Assembly: GCA_045107005.1 (NCBI GenBank)
Contig: JBGCFP010000040.1
Coordinates: 1-64,000, forward strand
Length of the DNA: 64,000 nt
DNA from: JBCCMA01 sp045107005
GTDB taxonomy: Bacteria > Pseudomonadota > Gammaproteobacteria > Steroidobacterales > JBCCMA01
Reading direction: 5' to 3'
The translations under genes were made by a program, and so were the position numbers. The notes beneath the pieces are model-generated. The model was not told the DNA's origin and did no database searches. It saw only the letters and a list, made by a program, of their open reading frames with translations. Each line of letters starts with the position of its first letter. Position 1 is the first letter of the stretch. Shown here in pieces: positions 1-8,325 of the stretch.

Positions 1-982
1 AAAGATCCGTGACGTCGCTCATTTTGTGCAAGGCTTCGACCACATAGCGCCGCAGGCAAGTCAGCGCTGACACGGGATTACCCGGCAACGCAAACACACT
101 TTGCTTGCGCGGACCGGTACCAAACCACATGGGTTTGCCCGGGCGTTGCGCTACGCGGTGCAGTACGGGGTTGACGCCCAGTGCCGCCAGCACGTCCGGC
201 ACGTAGTCGTAGCGCCCCTTGGAGACGCCACCGGTCAGAACCAGAACGTCGCACTCGTCCAAGGCTTCCTGCAACGTCATGGAAAGCGCGGATCGGTCGT
301 CGCGCACGTGCCACGTGCGTGTCTGGGTGTACCCGTGCTGAGCTAACAGCGCGACAGCCGCGTAGTCGTTTGATCGACGAATTTGATGCGGCAGAATCGG
401 ATCCCGCACGTCGACCAATTCGTCGCCGGTCGCGATGACTCCGATGCGGGGCAACGCGGCCACGTCGACCGCGTGCACGCCCGCTGACACCAGCACCGCG
501 ACGTGGGTCGCGTTCATTCTCACGCCCGGCTCGAGCAAGGTCGTGCCAGCGCGATGATCGCTGCCGCGGCGATGAATATAGCGATCCGGTGCGAGCGTTG
601 CGTCAGCGGCTAAAACGACGCACTCGGCGTCGCGCTGTGTCTCTTCAACCGGCACGACGCAGTCGGTGCCCTGTGGCACCACAGCGCCAGTCATGATTTC
701 CACGCACGTGCCGACGCCCCGGTAGGTGGGCGGTGGCGCTCCCGCGGCGGCCACATCGGTCGCAACGTAGCGCGTTTGCCGGTCGTCAAACTTCAACGCG
801 ACGCCGTCCATCGTGGCGCGATCAAACGGCGGCTGATCGCGCTCGGCCACCACGCGCTGACGCAGTACGCGGCCGTGGGCTTGCGTAACGTCAACCGTGG
901 TGTCGCGTTGCCGCGGCAAGGCGTCGTCAATTAGCGCCAGCGCCTCATCAACGCTGAACAGTCGCTCAGTAGGTTGGGTCAA
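1..982 (-). CDS. moeA: Molybdopterin molybdenumtransferase MoeA (3' part outside window)
   Basis: Inserts molybdate into adenylylated molybdopterin in the last step of molybdenum cofactor synthesis (family knowledge). I translated the minus strand by hand. 327 residues are visible, with an N-terminal FSVDEALALIDDAL, a RATMDGVAL segment, EIMTGAVVPQGTDCVVPVE, IGVIATGDELV, LTGGVSKGRYDYVP and FALPGNPVSAL, all in MoeA order. The start is taken as TTG at 982-980, giving MTQPTERLFSV; GGAG lies about 10 bases upstream. The start lies inside the last codons of the malic enzyme gene, so the two genes overlap by 17 bases and are probably translationally coupled. The C-terminal domain (MoeA proteins are about 400 residues) runs off the window at base 1. 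Identity is very secure; the start is fairly secure. Confidence 0.93.
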   Translation of the reverse strand, partial: MTQPTERLFSVDEALALIDDALPRQRDTTVDVTQAHGRVLRQRVVAERDQPPFDRATMDGVALKFDDRQTRYVATDVAAAGAPPPTYRGVGTCVEIMTGAVVPQGTDCVVPVEETQRDAECVVLAADATLAPDRYIHRRGSDHRAGTTLLEPGVRMNATHVAVLVSAGVHAVDVAALPRIGVIATGDELVDVRDPILPHQIRRSNDYAAVALLAQHGYTQTRTWHVRDDRSALSMTLQEALDECDVLVLTGGVSKGRYDYVPDVLAALGVNPVLHRVAQRPGKPMWFGTGPRKQSVFALPGNPVSALTCLRRYVVEALHKMSDVTDL

Positions 983-2582
983 ACATGCTACTCCGCAGCG
1001 CGTGCTCAAGATCCTCCGGCGCCTCTGTGCCAGTGTCGGCAAACACCTGGCGCGCCACCGCCACCGCGACTTGCGCGCTGACTTCGCGAATGTTGACCAG
1101 AGGCGGGTACAGCGACCCCATCGCCAGATCGTCCTCGGTAATTTGTGCTGCCAACGCTCGCGCCGCCGTGGTGAACAGACGATCGGGAATCGTTTTGGCC
1201 TGGGCGAACAACGCGCCCAAACCGACGCCTGGAAAAATGTAGACGTTGTTGCCTTGTCCCGGCTTGAATTCGCGGCCGTTCATCGACACCGCATTAAACG
1301 GGCTGCCGCTGGCAAACAGGGCGCGGCAATCGGTGTATTCGTAAGCTTGTTCGGCCGTGCACTCCGCGCGCGACGTGGGGTTGGACAACGCAAATATCGT
1401 CGGGCGATCGGTGACCTTCGCCATCAGCCGCAGCGCTTTTTCATCGAAGGCACCGGGCGATCCGGTGGCGCCAATCAGCACATGCGGTCGAAGCGTTTCG
1501 ATGGCGCCATGAAAATCGAGCGCCGCGTGCTCGTGTGCGTAAGGCTTCGAGTAATCGGCGACGTTGTCGCGCGACGCGGTAATCAAGCCTTTGCGATCGA
1601 CAAACCACAATCGTCGCCGCGCGTCCTCATCGGACAAGCCTTCATCCATCAACGCGCTGTGCATCAAATCGGCAATACCGGTTGCGGCCGAACCGGCACC
1701 GAGAAACAGAACACGCAGATCCTTGAACGCAATGTTGCTGATGCGTGTCGACGCGTAGACGCCAGCCAGGGCCACCGCCGCGGTGCCTTGAATATCATCG
1801 TTGAAGCACAGCAAGCGCTCGCGATGCCGCGCCAACAGTGAAATCGCATTGGGCGTGGAAAAATCCTCAAACTGCAACAGCGCTCCGGGGTAGGCATCGG
1901 CGATGGCATCAACGAATTCGTCCACCAGCGACTGATACTCGTCGCCGCGAATACGCGGTTCGGGCATGCCAAGGTAAAGCGGCTGCTCGCGCAACTCCTG
2001 ATTTTGCGTGCCGACGTCGAGCATAACGGGCAAACACTGTTCCGGGTGAATACCCGCGCACGCGACGTAAAGCGCCAATTTGCCAATGGGAATGCCCATA
2101 CCGTTAGCGCCAAGATCACCCAGACCCAGAATGCGCTCACCGTCGGTTACCACAACCACGCGAATATCCTTGGTGTGCCAGTTGTCGAGCACCTGCCGCA
2201 CGCGGCCGCGTTCATTGCGCGTGATGTACATGCCGCGCGTCTGACGAAATATGTGCGCGAACTCGCGGCACGCCTCGCCGACGGTCGGCGTGTAAATGAG
2301 TGGCATGATGTCGCGGATGTGATCCATGACGATGCGAAAGAACAACCGCTCGTTGCGACTTTGCAACTGCCGCAGAAAAATGTAGCGTTCGATGTCGCTG
2401 TTTTTGCGCCGCAAATTAGCAACGACGCGTCGAACCTGTTGCTCCTGGGTGAATACGGCCGGCGGCAACAACCCCGTCAAGCCGTAGCGCTCGCGCTCTT
2501 CCAGTGTGAATGCGGTGGATTTGTCGAAGGCGGGATCACGCAGCAGCGCGTTACCCGTCGGGTGCTGGTCGTGCTCAGACAT
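966..2582 (-). CDS. maeA: NAD-dependent malic enzyme (MaeA/SfcA type)
   Basis: Oxidative decarboxylation of malate to pyruvate, in the cytosol, feeding gluconeogenesis and NADH or NADPH supply. The 538 residues match the large (about 540-565 residue) malic enzyme class. Visible are YTPTVGEACREF near residue 115, the VTDGERILGLGDLGANGMG block near 165-185, FEDFSTPNAISLL followed by CFNDDIQGTAAVALAG (metal and substrate site), and the dinucleotide-binding loop LGAGSAATGIADLM near 315. The coenzyme is assigned as NAD by similarity to E. coli MaeA in length and layout; NADP use is not excluded. The 3' end overlaps the moeA start, an odd pairing of central metabolism with cofactor synthesis. Confidence 0.95.
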   Translation of the reverse strand: MSEHDQHPTGNALLRDPAFDKSTAFTLEERERYGLTGLLPPAVFTQEQQVRRVVANLRRKNSDIERYIFLRQLQSRNERLFFRIVMDHIRDIMPLIYTPTVGEACREFAHIFRQTRGMYITRNERGRVRQVLDNWHTKDIRVVVVTDGERILGLGDLGANGMGIPIGKLALYVACAGIHPEQCLPVMLDVGTQNQELREQPLYLGMPEPRIRGDEYQSLVDEFVDAIADAYPGALLQFEDFSTPNAISLLARHRERLLCFNDDIQGTAAVALAGVYASTRISNIAFKDLRVLFLGAGSAATGIADLMHSALMDEGLSDEDARRRLWFVDRKGLITASRDNVADYSKPYAHEHAALDFHGAIETLRPHVLIGATGSPGAFDEKALRLMAKVTDRPTIFALSNPTSRAECTAEQAYEYTDCRALFASGSPFNAVSMNGREFKPGQGNNVYIFPGVGLGALFAQAKTIPDRLFTTAARALAAQITEDDLAMGSLYPPLVNIREVSAQVAVAVARQVFADTGTEAPEDLEHALRSSMFDPTY

Positions 2583-2645
2583 AAGCGTACGCTGTTCGTC
2601 GACTGGGAGCGCAATGGTACCGCAACCCGGGCACCGAAATCAGGC

Positions 2646-3770
2646 TTAAACCAGTACTTTTCCGAGCGCATCCAGACAGGTACGGACGTTCTGCTCGCGA
2701 CAGCCGTAGCCCATCAGACCGATGCGCCAGATTTTGCCCGCCAGCGGACCGAGGCCAGCGCCAATTTCCAGCGCGAACTCATGCAAAAGCCGCGCGCGAA
2801 TGGCCGCTTCGGCATCCGGTGAAAGGTCTGCCGGCAAACGCACCGTGTTTAGCTGCGGCAGGCGAACATCAGGGGCCACCAGCAGCTCCAGCCCAAGCTT
2901 TTCCAGGCCGTCGCGCAATTCGCCGTGCCAGTGAACGTGGCGCGCCATGGCGGCGTCCAGACCTTCCTCGCGCAAAATCAGCAGCGCCTCGTGCAGCGCA
3001 TACAGCGAGTTCACCGGTGCGGTGTGGTGATACGCCCGGCGCGTGTCGCCGCCCCAGTAGCCCATCACCAGATTCAAATCCAGAAACCAGCTTTGGACAG
3101 GCGTTTTCCGGGCACGAATGCGAGCCACCGCGGCATCACTGAAACTGACCGGCGCAATGCCCGGCACGCAGGACAAGCACTTCTGACTGCCCGAGTAGAT
3201 GGCGTCGACGCCCCAGTCATCGACCCGTAGTTCGATGCCACCGAGCGACGTCACGGCATCGACCACGGCAAGACAATCGTAGCGATGGGCGAGCTGGGTG
3301 ATGGCCGCCACGTCACTGCGTGCACCGGTCGAGGTCTCCGCGTGCACGAACGCCACGAGACTCGCCCCCGGATTGGCTTTGAGCGCGTCGTGCACTTTGT
3401 CGGGATCGACGCTTGTGCCCCACTCATCCTCGACCAGAACAGCGGTGGCACCAATGCGCTCGACGTTCTCACGCATGCGTCCGCCGAACACGCCGTTTTG
3501 GCACACGATAACCGTGTCCCCCGGCTCGATCAGATTAACGAAACAGGTTTCCATGCCTGCGGAACCGGGCGCTGAGACGGGCAAAGTGAGCGCATTGCTC
3601 GTGCCAAACGCGTACTGCAGCAGATCCTTGATTTCGTCCATCAGCCCGACAAATGCGGGATCCAGATGACCGATCGTGGGCCGAGCCAAAGCCTCCAGAA
3701 CACGCGGGTGGACGTCCGACGGGCCGGGACCCATCAGCGTGCGCTGCGGCGGACGAAATGACGTCGGCAC
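2646..3770 (-). CDS. Class V PLP aminotransferase, alanine/serine-glyoxylate type
   Basis: Predicted to transfer an amino group from alanine or serine to glyoxylate. The N-terminus reads PPQRTLMGPGPSDVHPRVL, the signature opening of alanine-glyoxylate and serine-glyoxylate aminotransferases. The central VVDAVTSLGGIEL and SGSQKCLSCVPG hold the PLP-binding lysine, and the C-terminus WRIGLMGYGCREQNV is also typical. I place the start at GTG 3770-3768 (MPTSFRPP), preceded by GGCTGGCGG, because an ATG further up (3866) would overlap the upstream gene by 71 bases and add a low-complexity Arg/Ala leader. This gives 374 residues, a normal family length. The amino donor cannot be told from sequence. 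Confidence 0.88.
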   Translation of the reverse strand: MPTSFRPPQRTLMGPGPSDVHPRVLEALARPTIGHLDPAFVGLMDEIKDLLQYAFGTSNALTLPVSAPGSAGMETCFVNLIEPGDTVIVCQNGVFGGRMRENVERIGATAVLVEDEWGTSVDPDKVHDALKANPGASLVAFVHAETSTGARSDVAAITQLAHRYDCLAVVDAVTSLGGIELRVDDWGVDAIYSGSQKCLSCVPGIAPVSFSDAAVARIRARKTPVQSWFLDLNLVMGYWGGDTRRAYHHTAPVNSLYALHEALLILREEGLDAAMARHVHWHGELRDGLEKLGLELLVAPDVRLPQLNTVRLPADLSPDAEAAIRARLLHEFALEIGAGLGPLAGKIWRIGLMGYGCREQNVRTCLDALGKVLV

Positions 3771-3795
3771 GGAACCGCCAGCCGTCAACGAAGCA

Positions 3796-4137
3796 TTAAT
3801 TCTGGCGAGCCTTGTACGTGCGGACCGCCTGGTTAAAGCGGCCGGCAACGCCGTCCATTTGCTCAACGGCTGCGTTATAACGTTTGTCGCGCATCAGTCG
3901 CTGCTCTTCGCTCGCACCCTCACCCAATGCGGCGACTTCGGTATCGAGGCACTTCAGATACTCTTCCATGGACGCTACATACGCCTTGACCGCTTTTTGC
4001 GCCGTCATCATGTCTTCCTTGCCCTCAGTCTCGCCGCTTGGGAGATCTTTAGGCGACGTTGGGTATGGGCACGCCGCAAACGCGGTGGCCGTGAAAATCA
4101 GGCTTGTGCCCAGCAGAAAGGATTTGAGAGTTGTCAT
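3796..4137 (-). CDS. Small secreted protein of unknown function
   Basis: A 113-residue protein starting at MTTLKSFLLG. The first 22 or so residues form a Sec signal peptide (TTLKSFLLGTSLIFTATAFA, likely cut before ACPYP). The mature part is short, helical and rich in charged residues (KAVKAYVASMEEYLKCLDTE), with two cysteines, one just after the cleavage site and one in EYLKCLD, that could form a disulfide in the periplasm. I do not recognise a characterised family. It lies 25 bases upstream of the aminotransferase, on the same strand. No function is proposed. Confidence 0.75.
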   Translation of the reverse strand: MTTLKSFLLGTSLIFTATAFAACPYPTSPKDLPSGETEGKEDMMTAQKAVKAYVASMEEYLKCLDTEVAALGEGASEEQRLMRDKRYNAAVEQMDGVAGRFNQAVRTYKARQN

Positions 4138-4213
4138 AATCTGTTCAATCGACGTTTGAGAATGAACCCAAAAGATACCATAGCTACGCCGTCGGACACC
4201 CCAAAAAGCGCTG

Positions 4214-4630
4214 TCACAAACCTTCTTTTGGCTCAATGCCTTCACCCAGAAACAACTGATTCCTGCTCACGGCCCTGATCGCCGCAACGATTTCGTCAAA
4301 CGCCGCTTCTTTATTCACATAGCCCCGCGCACCCGCCGCCAGCATCGTGGCCACGTAGCTCGGCTCGACGTGCATGGACAGCGCAATCACGCGGGCAGCA
4401 GGTTGGGCCTGCACAATGCGTCGGGTCGCCTCGACGCCGTTCAGGCCCGGCATGGAGACATCCATAATGACGACGTCGGGGCGCAACGTACCGGCCAGCG
4501 CAATGGCGCTGCGCCCGCCTGACGCTTCGCCCACCACCTGCCAGTCGTGGGCTTGTTGATCCAGCAACAGGCGCAAGCCTTCGCGCACAATTTTGTGGTC
4601 GTCGACCAGTAGTATTCGTAGACTTTCCAT
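4214..4630 (-). CDS. Stand-alone response-regulator receiver domain (NarL/FixJ-like, no DNA-binding domain)
   Basis: A 138-residue CheY-like receiver. Visible are the acidic pair D10-D11 in ILLVDDH, the phospho-acceptor D57 in VVIMDVSMPG, the switch residue S85 in IALSMH and the conserved K107 in GYVNKEA. The wording (VDDHKIVREGLRLLL, GVEATRRI, ARGYVNKEA) is that of NarL/FixJ regulators, which normally continue into a LuxR-type helix-turn-helix. Here translation stops after RNQLFLGEGIEPKEGL. The downstream bases to 4138 contain no HTH in any frame, so this is a truncated or secondarily single-domain regulator. No histidine kinase is nearby. It may act by protein contact or as a phosphate sink. 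Confidence 0.85.
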   Translation of the reverse strand: MESLRILLVDDHKIVREGLRLLLDQQAHDWQVVGEASGGRSAIALAGTLRPDVVIMDVSMPGLNGVEATRRIVQAQPAARVIALSMHVEPSYVATMLAAGARGYVNKEAAFDEIVAAIRAVSRNQLFLGEGIEPKEGL

Positions 4631-4659
4631 GTCTGCTCTTGTCGATTGCGGCGATAAAC

Positions 4660-5250
4660 TTAAACGTGCTTTCCGCGTTCCCAGCCGGCGGATGACAGCC
4701 ACTGTTCGCCCGATTCAACGGCACCTTGTTCCATCGTCGTACCCATGCTGTCGTTCCAGCGATTCAGATAACCAAACAGGGCGATGACGCCAAGCATCTC
4801 GACAATTTCTCCGTCATCCCAGTGCGCGTGCAGTCGCTGTTTGATCTCGTCATCGACACCGTTGGGTACCGTGGAGGCGACCACCGAAAAATCGAGTGCG
4901 GCACGTTCGGCTTCGCTAAACGCGTCGTGCGTCTTGTACTCCCAGACGTTCTCTAGCTGCTCGTTGCTCGAGCCGTAGCGCTCGGCCGCGCGAATCGTGT
5001 GCGCCTGACAGTAGCGACAGCCCGCGACGTTACTCGATACATAGCCAATCAAGCGCTTGAGCGCGCTGGTGACGCGACCTTCGTTGGCCATGACAGCCTT
5101 ATTCAAATTAATGAAAGCCTTGGCAATCGCCGGGCGGCGCTGCATCGTCAGCACACTGTTTGGGCAAAACCCGAGTGTCTCATTGAAGAACTCGGCCAGT
5201 TTGCGGACGTCGTCGTTAGCGTCGGGCGACAGAGGTTCGACCAGCGGCAT
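4660..5250 (-). CDS. Carboxymuconolactone decarboxylase / AhpD-like protein
   Basis: Probable alkylhydroperoxidase-type thiol protein of 196 residues. The redox CxxC and partner histidine are visible in GCRYCQAHTIRAAERYG near residues 78-94, as in AhpD and peroxidase-related families. The N-terminal half (FNETLGFCPNSVLTMQRRP) and the later ALDFSVVAST and WDDGEIVEMLGVIALFGYLNRWNDSMG segments are standard for the CMD fold. It is probably cytosolic and helps remove peroxides. It starts at ATG 5250 and ends 29 bases before the receiver gene on the same strand. A true decarboxylase activity is unlikely given the CxxC, but the substrate is not known. Confidence 0.87.
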   Translation of the reverse strand: MPLVEPLSPDANDDVRKLAEFFNETLGFCPNSVLTMQRRPAIAKAFINLNKAVMANEGRVTSALKRLIGYVSSNVAGCRYCQAHTIRAAERYGSSNEQLENVWEYKTHDAFSEAERAALDFSVVASTVPNGVDDEIKQRLHAHWDDGEIVEMLGVIALFGYLNRWNDSMGTTMEQGAVESGEQWLSSAGWERGKHV

Positions 5251-5377
5251 TCGGCATCTCCATAATCAGGCAAACCCTGATCTTACTCCCTTGTCACATT
5301 CGTTGCTTGTCGCGCGGCAGATGCTCACCAACGCGCCGGTCGTGACCCCGGTTGTCCGGTCAATTTGCCGAGAGGCT

Positions 5378-6214
5378 TTACTCGCCGACGTTGCGCTTCA
5401 GGTATTTTTTGAGGCGCTGCCACGCGTCCGCTGCAGGCTCTGCGTTGGTCTCGGGATCACGATCGACGTGGAGCCAGAAGCCGTGCCTCACGTCGTCGTA
5501 AATGTGCACATCGTTGGCGATGCCCGCTGTGCGCAATGCCGCGACAAATCGGTCCACCTGCTCGGGCGGAATCCCCGAATCCATTTCCGCGAACGTGCCA
5601 TAAATTTCATGATGAATGTGCTTCATCTGCTCAGGGTCTTCGAGCAAGCGGCCGTAAAAAATCGCCGTTCCCTCATGCCGCTCGCCGCCAATCGCGTAGC
5701 TCAGCGCTACTCCACCGCCGTAACACCAGCCGATCGTGGCGACTTTTTGATTGGTGTCCGAGCGTTTGCGCAGGTAGCTCGCCGCCGCGTCCAGATTCGC
5801 AACGATCTGGTCTGGCGCCGCCAGCGTCTCTTGCATCAGCGCCACGTTCTCGTCCCGGGACTTGCCAATTCGACCTGAGTACAAATCCACGGCGAGCGCA
5901 AGATAACCTTCCGCTGCGAACGCATCGGCGGTTTGCTTGACGCGTTCAACCAGTCCATTCCACTCGTGGATCAAAATCACAGCGCCGTGGGGACCGGCCG
6001 AGGCCGGCTCGGCCAGATAACCAAACGCATTCAGGTTGTCCGGAAAATAGCTGACGTTGCGCCCTGTCGGCTCGCCCGCGCGGCCGGCTATGGCGTCGGG
6101 AATTTCGCTCATTGCGTCAGCCAGCGCGACTGGCGACCCGAGGGCAAAACCGAGCATAAGGATCAGAGCCGACAGCGACCCACGACTTGTTGGTTTTTGA
6201 ACGGAAATATTCAT
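5378..6214 (-). CDS. Secreted dienelactone-hydrolase family protein
   Basis: An alpha/beta hydrolase of 278 residues, started at MNISVQKPTSRG so that a signal peptide (SLSALILMLGFALGSPVALA) follows directly. The DLH core is clear: VILIHEWNGL, GYLALAVDLYSG, the cysteine nucleophile elbow GWCYGGG, YGTFAEMDSGIPPEQV, and a final HGFWLH holding the catalytic histidine. The Cys nucleophile, rather than Ser, is typical of dienelactone hydrolases. The natural substrate is unknown, and the export signal argues against the classical chlorocatechol pathway. It is divergent from the exporter gene at 6307, with 92 bases between the two starts that must hold both promoters. Confidence 0.88.
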   Translation of the reverse strand: MNISVQKPTSRGSLSALILMLGFALGSPVALADAMSEIPDAIAGRAGEPTGRNVSYFPDNLNAFGYLAEPASAGPHGAVILIHEWNGLVERVKQTADAFAAEGYLALAVDLYSGRIGKSRDENVALMQETLAAPDQIVANLDAAASYLRKRSDTNQKVATIGWCYGGGVALSYAIGGERHEGTAIFYGRLLEDPEQMKHIHHEIYGTFAEMDSGIPPEQVDRFVAALRTAGIANDVHIYDDVRHGFWLHVDRDPETNAEPAADAWQRLKKYLKRNVGE

Positions 6215-6306
6215 GCAACGCGCTCCTGGAACGAAACCCAATGGTTGGATGCGCCAAAGCGTATCATGATATTGCATTGCCACATCGCTGCCCCCACACT
6301 TCGTCG

Positions 6307-7524
6307 ATGTCCACCAAGTCACCCAACCGCACGGCGCTGCTGCTGCTCGCCGCCATCGGCACCATCACGCCTCTGGCCATCGATCTGTATCTGCCCGCGC
6401 TGCCCACGATTTCGACGTTGCTCGACGTCCCGATGCAACGCATCGAGTCGTCGGTCAGCACCTACATGATCGGTCTCGCGATCGGCGTGCTCATTGGCGC
6501 GACGGTTTCGGATCGATTCGGGCGCAAGCCCTCCGTTACCGGTGGCCTGATTTTGTTCGTGGTGTGCAGCATCGGCGTCGGACTAACGACCAACCCCGAC
6601 GTGTTTCTGGCACTGCGTGTTGTGCAGGCGTTTGGCGGCGGCTTCGCCTTCGTCAATATCCCTGCCATCGTGCGCGATCTTTACGATGAACAGGACAGCG
6701 CGCGCGCGTTCACCATGATCACAATCCTCGCACTGATCGCCCCTTTGATCGCACCGACGATCGGTGCGGCTATCATGACACTCGTTCACTGGCGGGCCAT
6801 CTTTTTCTTTCTCGCCGCCTACGGCGCCACGCTGTGTGCGCTCGTGGCCATTTATCTGCCCGAGACGTCACCGGCCGATCCGGCACGTCGTGAACTTGGA
6901 ATCTTGACCCAGGTGCGCGCCAACGTGCGCCGCGTGTTTAGCAAGCCTGAAGCTGTCGCTCTGGTTTTTTGCCAGTCGTTCGTGTTTGCAGTGATGTTCT
7001 CGTTTGTCGCCGATGCCTCATTTGTCTACATGGTGCACTTTGGCCTCAGCGCGTGGCATTTCTCGGTGCTTTTTGCCGCCAATATTTTTACGCTGATGGC
7101 GTTTAACCGCGCCAACAAACGATTGCTCGTCAATCGGCGGCCGTTCGAAATTGTGTACCTCGGCATCGCCGTGCAGGTGCTGTCGACTGTCGGCCTGGTC
7201 GTGGTTACCCTGCTCGGCTTCGCTCGACTCGAGCTGTTTGTGCCACTGATGATGCTGGCCGTAGGTGCCCACGCCATGATCACACCGAATTTGACCGCCA
7301 CGTTCATGGCGCGGTTCGAACACGGCGCGGGGACCGCCAGCGGCGTGATTACCGGCGCTCAATACCTGATGGCCGGGCTGGTCTCCGTGCTCGCAGCCGT
7401 GGTGCATGACGGGACGCTTCGGACCACCGTGCTGACCATGATGATCAGCGCGTTTATTGGCTGGGGCGGTTTTCTGTTGGCGCGCACGCGCCGCAACGAG
7501 CGACTGGCGGCCGAGCCAGCCTAG
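6307..7524 (+). CDS. Bcr/CflA-family MFS drug exporter
   Basis: A 405-residue inner-membrane antiporter, predicted to export drugs such as bicyclomycin or chloramphenicol with proton exchange. The start MSTKSPNRTALLLLAA leads straight into TM1. The opening ITPLAIDLYLPALPTIS is a hallmark of the Bcr/CflA group. The MFS loop motif GATVSDRFGRKPSV follows TM2, and about twelve hydrophobic segments can be counted. The first part of TM5-6 reads TILALIAPLIAPTIGAAIM, also family-typical. The 3' end abuts the convergent SDR gene without a gap (stop codons at 7522-7524 and 7525-7527), so there is no room for a separate terminator. Confidence 0.9.
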   Translation: MSTKSPNRTALLLLAAIGTITPLAIDLYLPALPTISTLLDVPMQRIESSVSTYMIGLAIGVLIGATVSDRFGRKPSVTGGLILFVVCSIGVGLTTNPDVFLALRVVQAFGGGFAFVNIPAIVRDLYDEQDSARAFTMITILALIAPLIAPTIGAAIMTLVHWRAIFFFLAAYGATLCALVAIYLPETSPADPARRELGILTQVRANVRRVFSKPEAVALVFCQSFVFAVMFSFVADASFVYMVHFGLSAWHFSVLFAANIFTLMAFNRANKRLLVNRRPFEIVYLGIAVQVLSTVGLVVVTLLGFARLELFVPLMMLAVGAHAMITPNLTATFMARFEHGAGTASGVITGAQYLMAGLVSVLAAVVHDGTLRTTVLTMMISAFIGWGGFLLARTRRNERLAAEPA

Positions 7525-8292
7525 CTACATCGCCAGTCGCGTGCCGCCATCGACCTGCACCGTCACCCCGGTCATGTACGAGCTGGCCTGACTGGCGAGC
7601 AGTAGCAGCGGACCATCGAGTTCGCGCAAGTCACCCGTGCGGCGCGGAAACAACTGCTTCGCCAACTCGGCGCCAGCCGGGCTTTCGAAAAACGCGCGGT
7701 TCATATCAGATACGAAGTAGCCCGGCGCAATCGCGTTGACCCGAATGCCATTGCGACCCAATTCGCGGGCCATCGAGCTGGTCAGATGAACGACAGCGGC
7801 CTTGGTGCTGGCGTAAGCCGCTTGCGTCGGCTGCACCACAAACGCCAGTAGCGACGCGATGTTAATGATGCTGCCGCCCTGCTCACTGGCGGCCATGCGC
7901 CGGGCTACCGCTTGACCGACGCGGAACACGCCCGTCAAATTCACATCGAGCGTGCGCTGCCAGGCTTCAGGTGTAATGTCCAGAAACCGCTCCGTGCGCG
8001 CGATGCCGGCGTTGTTGACCAAAATATGCGGCACGCCAAACCCCGCTTCGACTGCATCCAGCGCCTCGCGCACGCTGGTCTCATCGCTGACGTCCATCGC
8101 GACAGCCAGCGCCTTGCCACCCGCGCTTTCGATGTCGGCGGCAATCGCGGTCAAGTTGTCCGTGCGTCGGGCGCACAGTGCCACGCGCGCGCCGTGGGCA
8201 GCCAACGTGCGGGCAAAGTGCTCGCCCAGACCGCCCGAGGCACCGGTCACCAGTGCGATTTTTTCGGTTACATCAAAACAGTTATCGATCAT
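7525..8292 (-). CDS. Short-chain dehydrogenase/reductase
   Basis: A classical 255-residue SDR. The NAD(P)-binding TGASGGLGEHFA is at residues 17-28, NNAG near 93, the catalytic Ser in INIASLLAF, and YxxxK in YASTKAAV. The C-terminal VTVQVDGGTRLAM is typical of glucose/gluconate-type SDRs. It lies 33 bases downstream of the FAH-family gene on the same strand, so the two are likely one transcript. FAH hydrolase plus SDR is a common pairing in sugar-acid and aromatic degradation. The substrate cannot be assigned. Confidence 0.9.
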   Translation of the reverse strand: MIDNCFDVTEKIALVTGASGGLGEHFARTLAAHGARVALCARRTDNLTAIAADIESAGGKALAVAMDVSDETSVREALDAVEAGFGVPHILVNNAGIARTERFLDITPEAWQRTLDVNLTGVFRVGQAVARRMAASEQGGSIINIASLLAFVVQPTQAAYASTKAAVVHLTSSMARELGRNGIRVNAIAPGYFVSDMNRAFFESPAGAELAKQLFPRRTGDLRELDGPLLLLASQASSYMTGVTVQVDGGTRLAM

Positions 8293-8325
8293 CGGTCTCT
8301 CGCTCTTTCTGGCTGGAACTTGGGA

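Noticed and set aside
897..1841. A plus-strand frame of 314 residues opposite the malic enzyme.
   Set aside because: Antisense shadow; low-information product rich in Arg.
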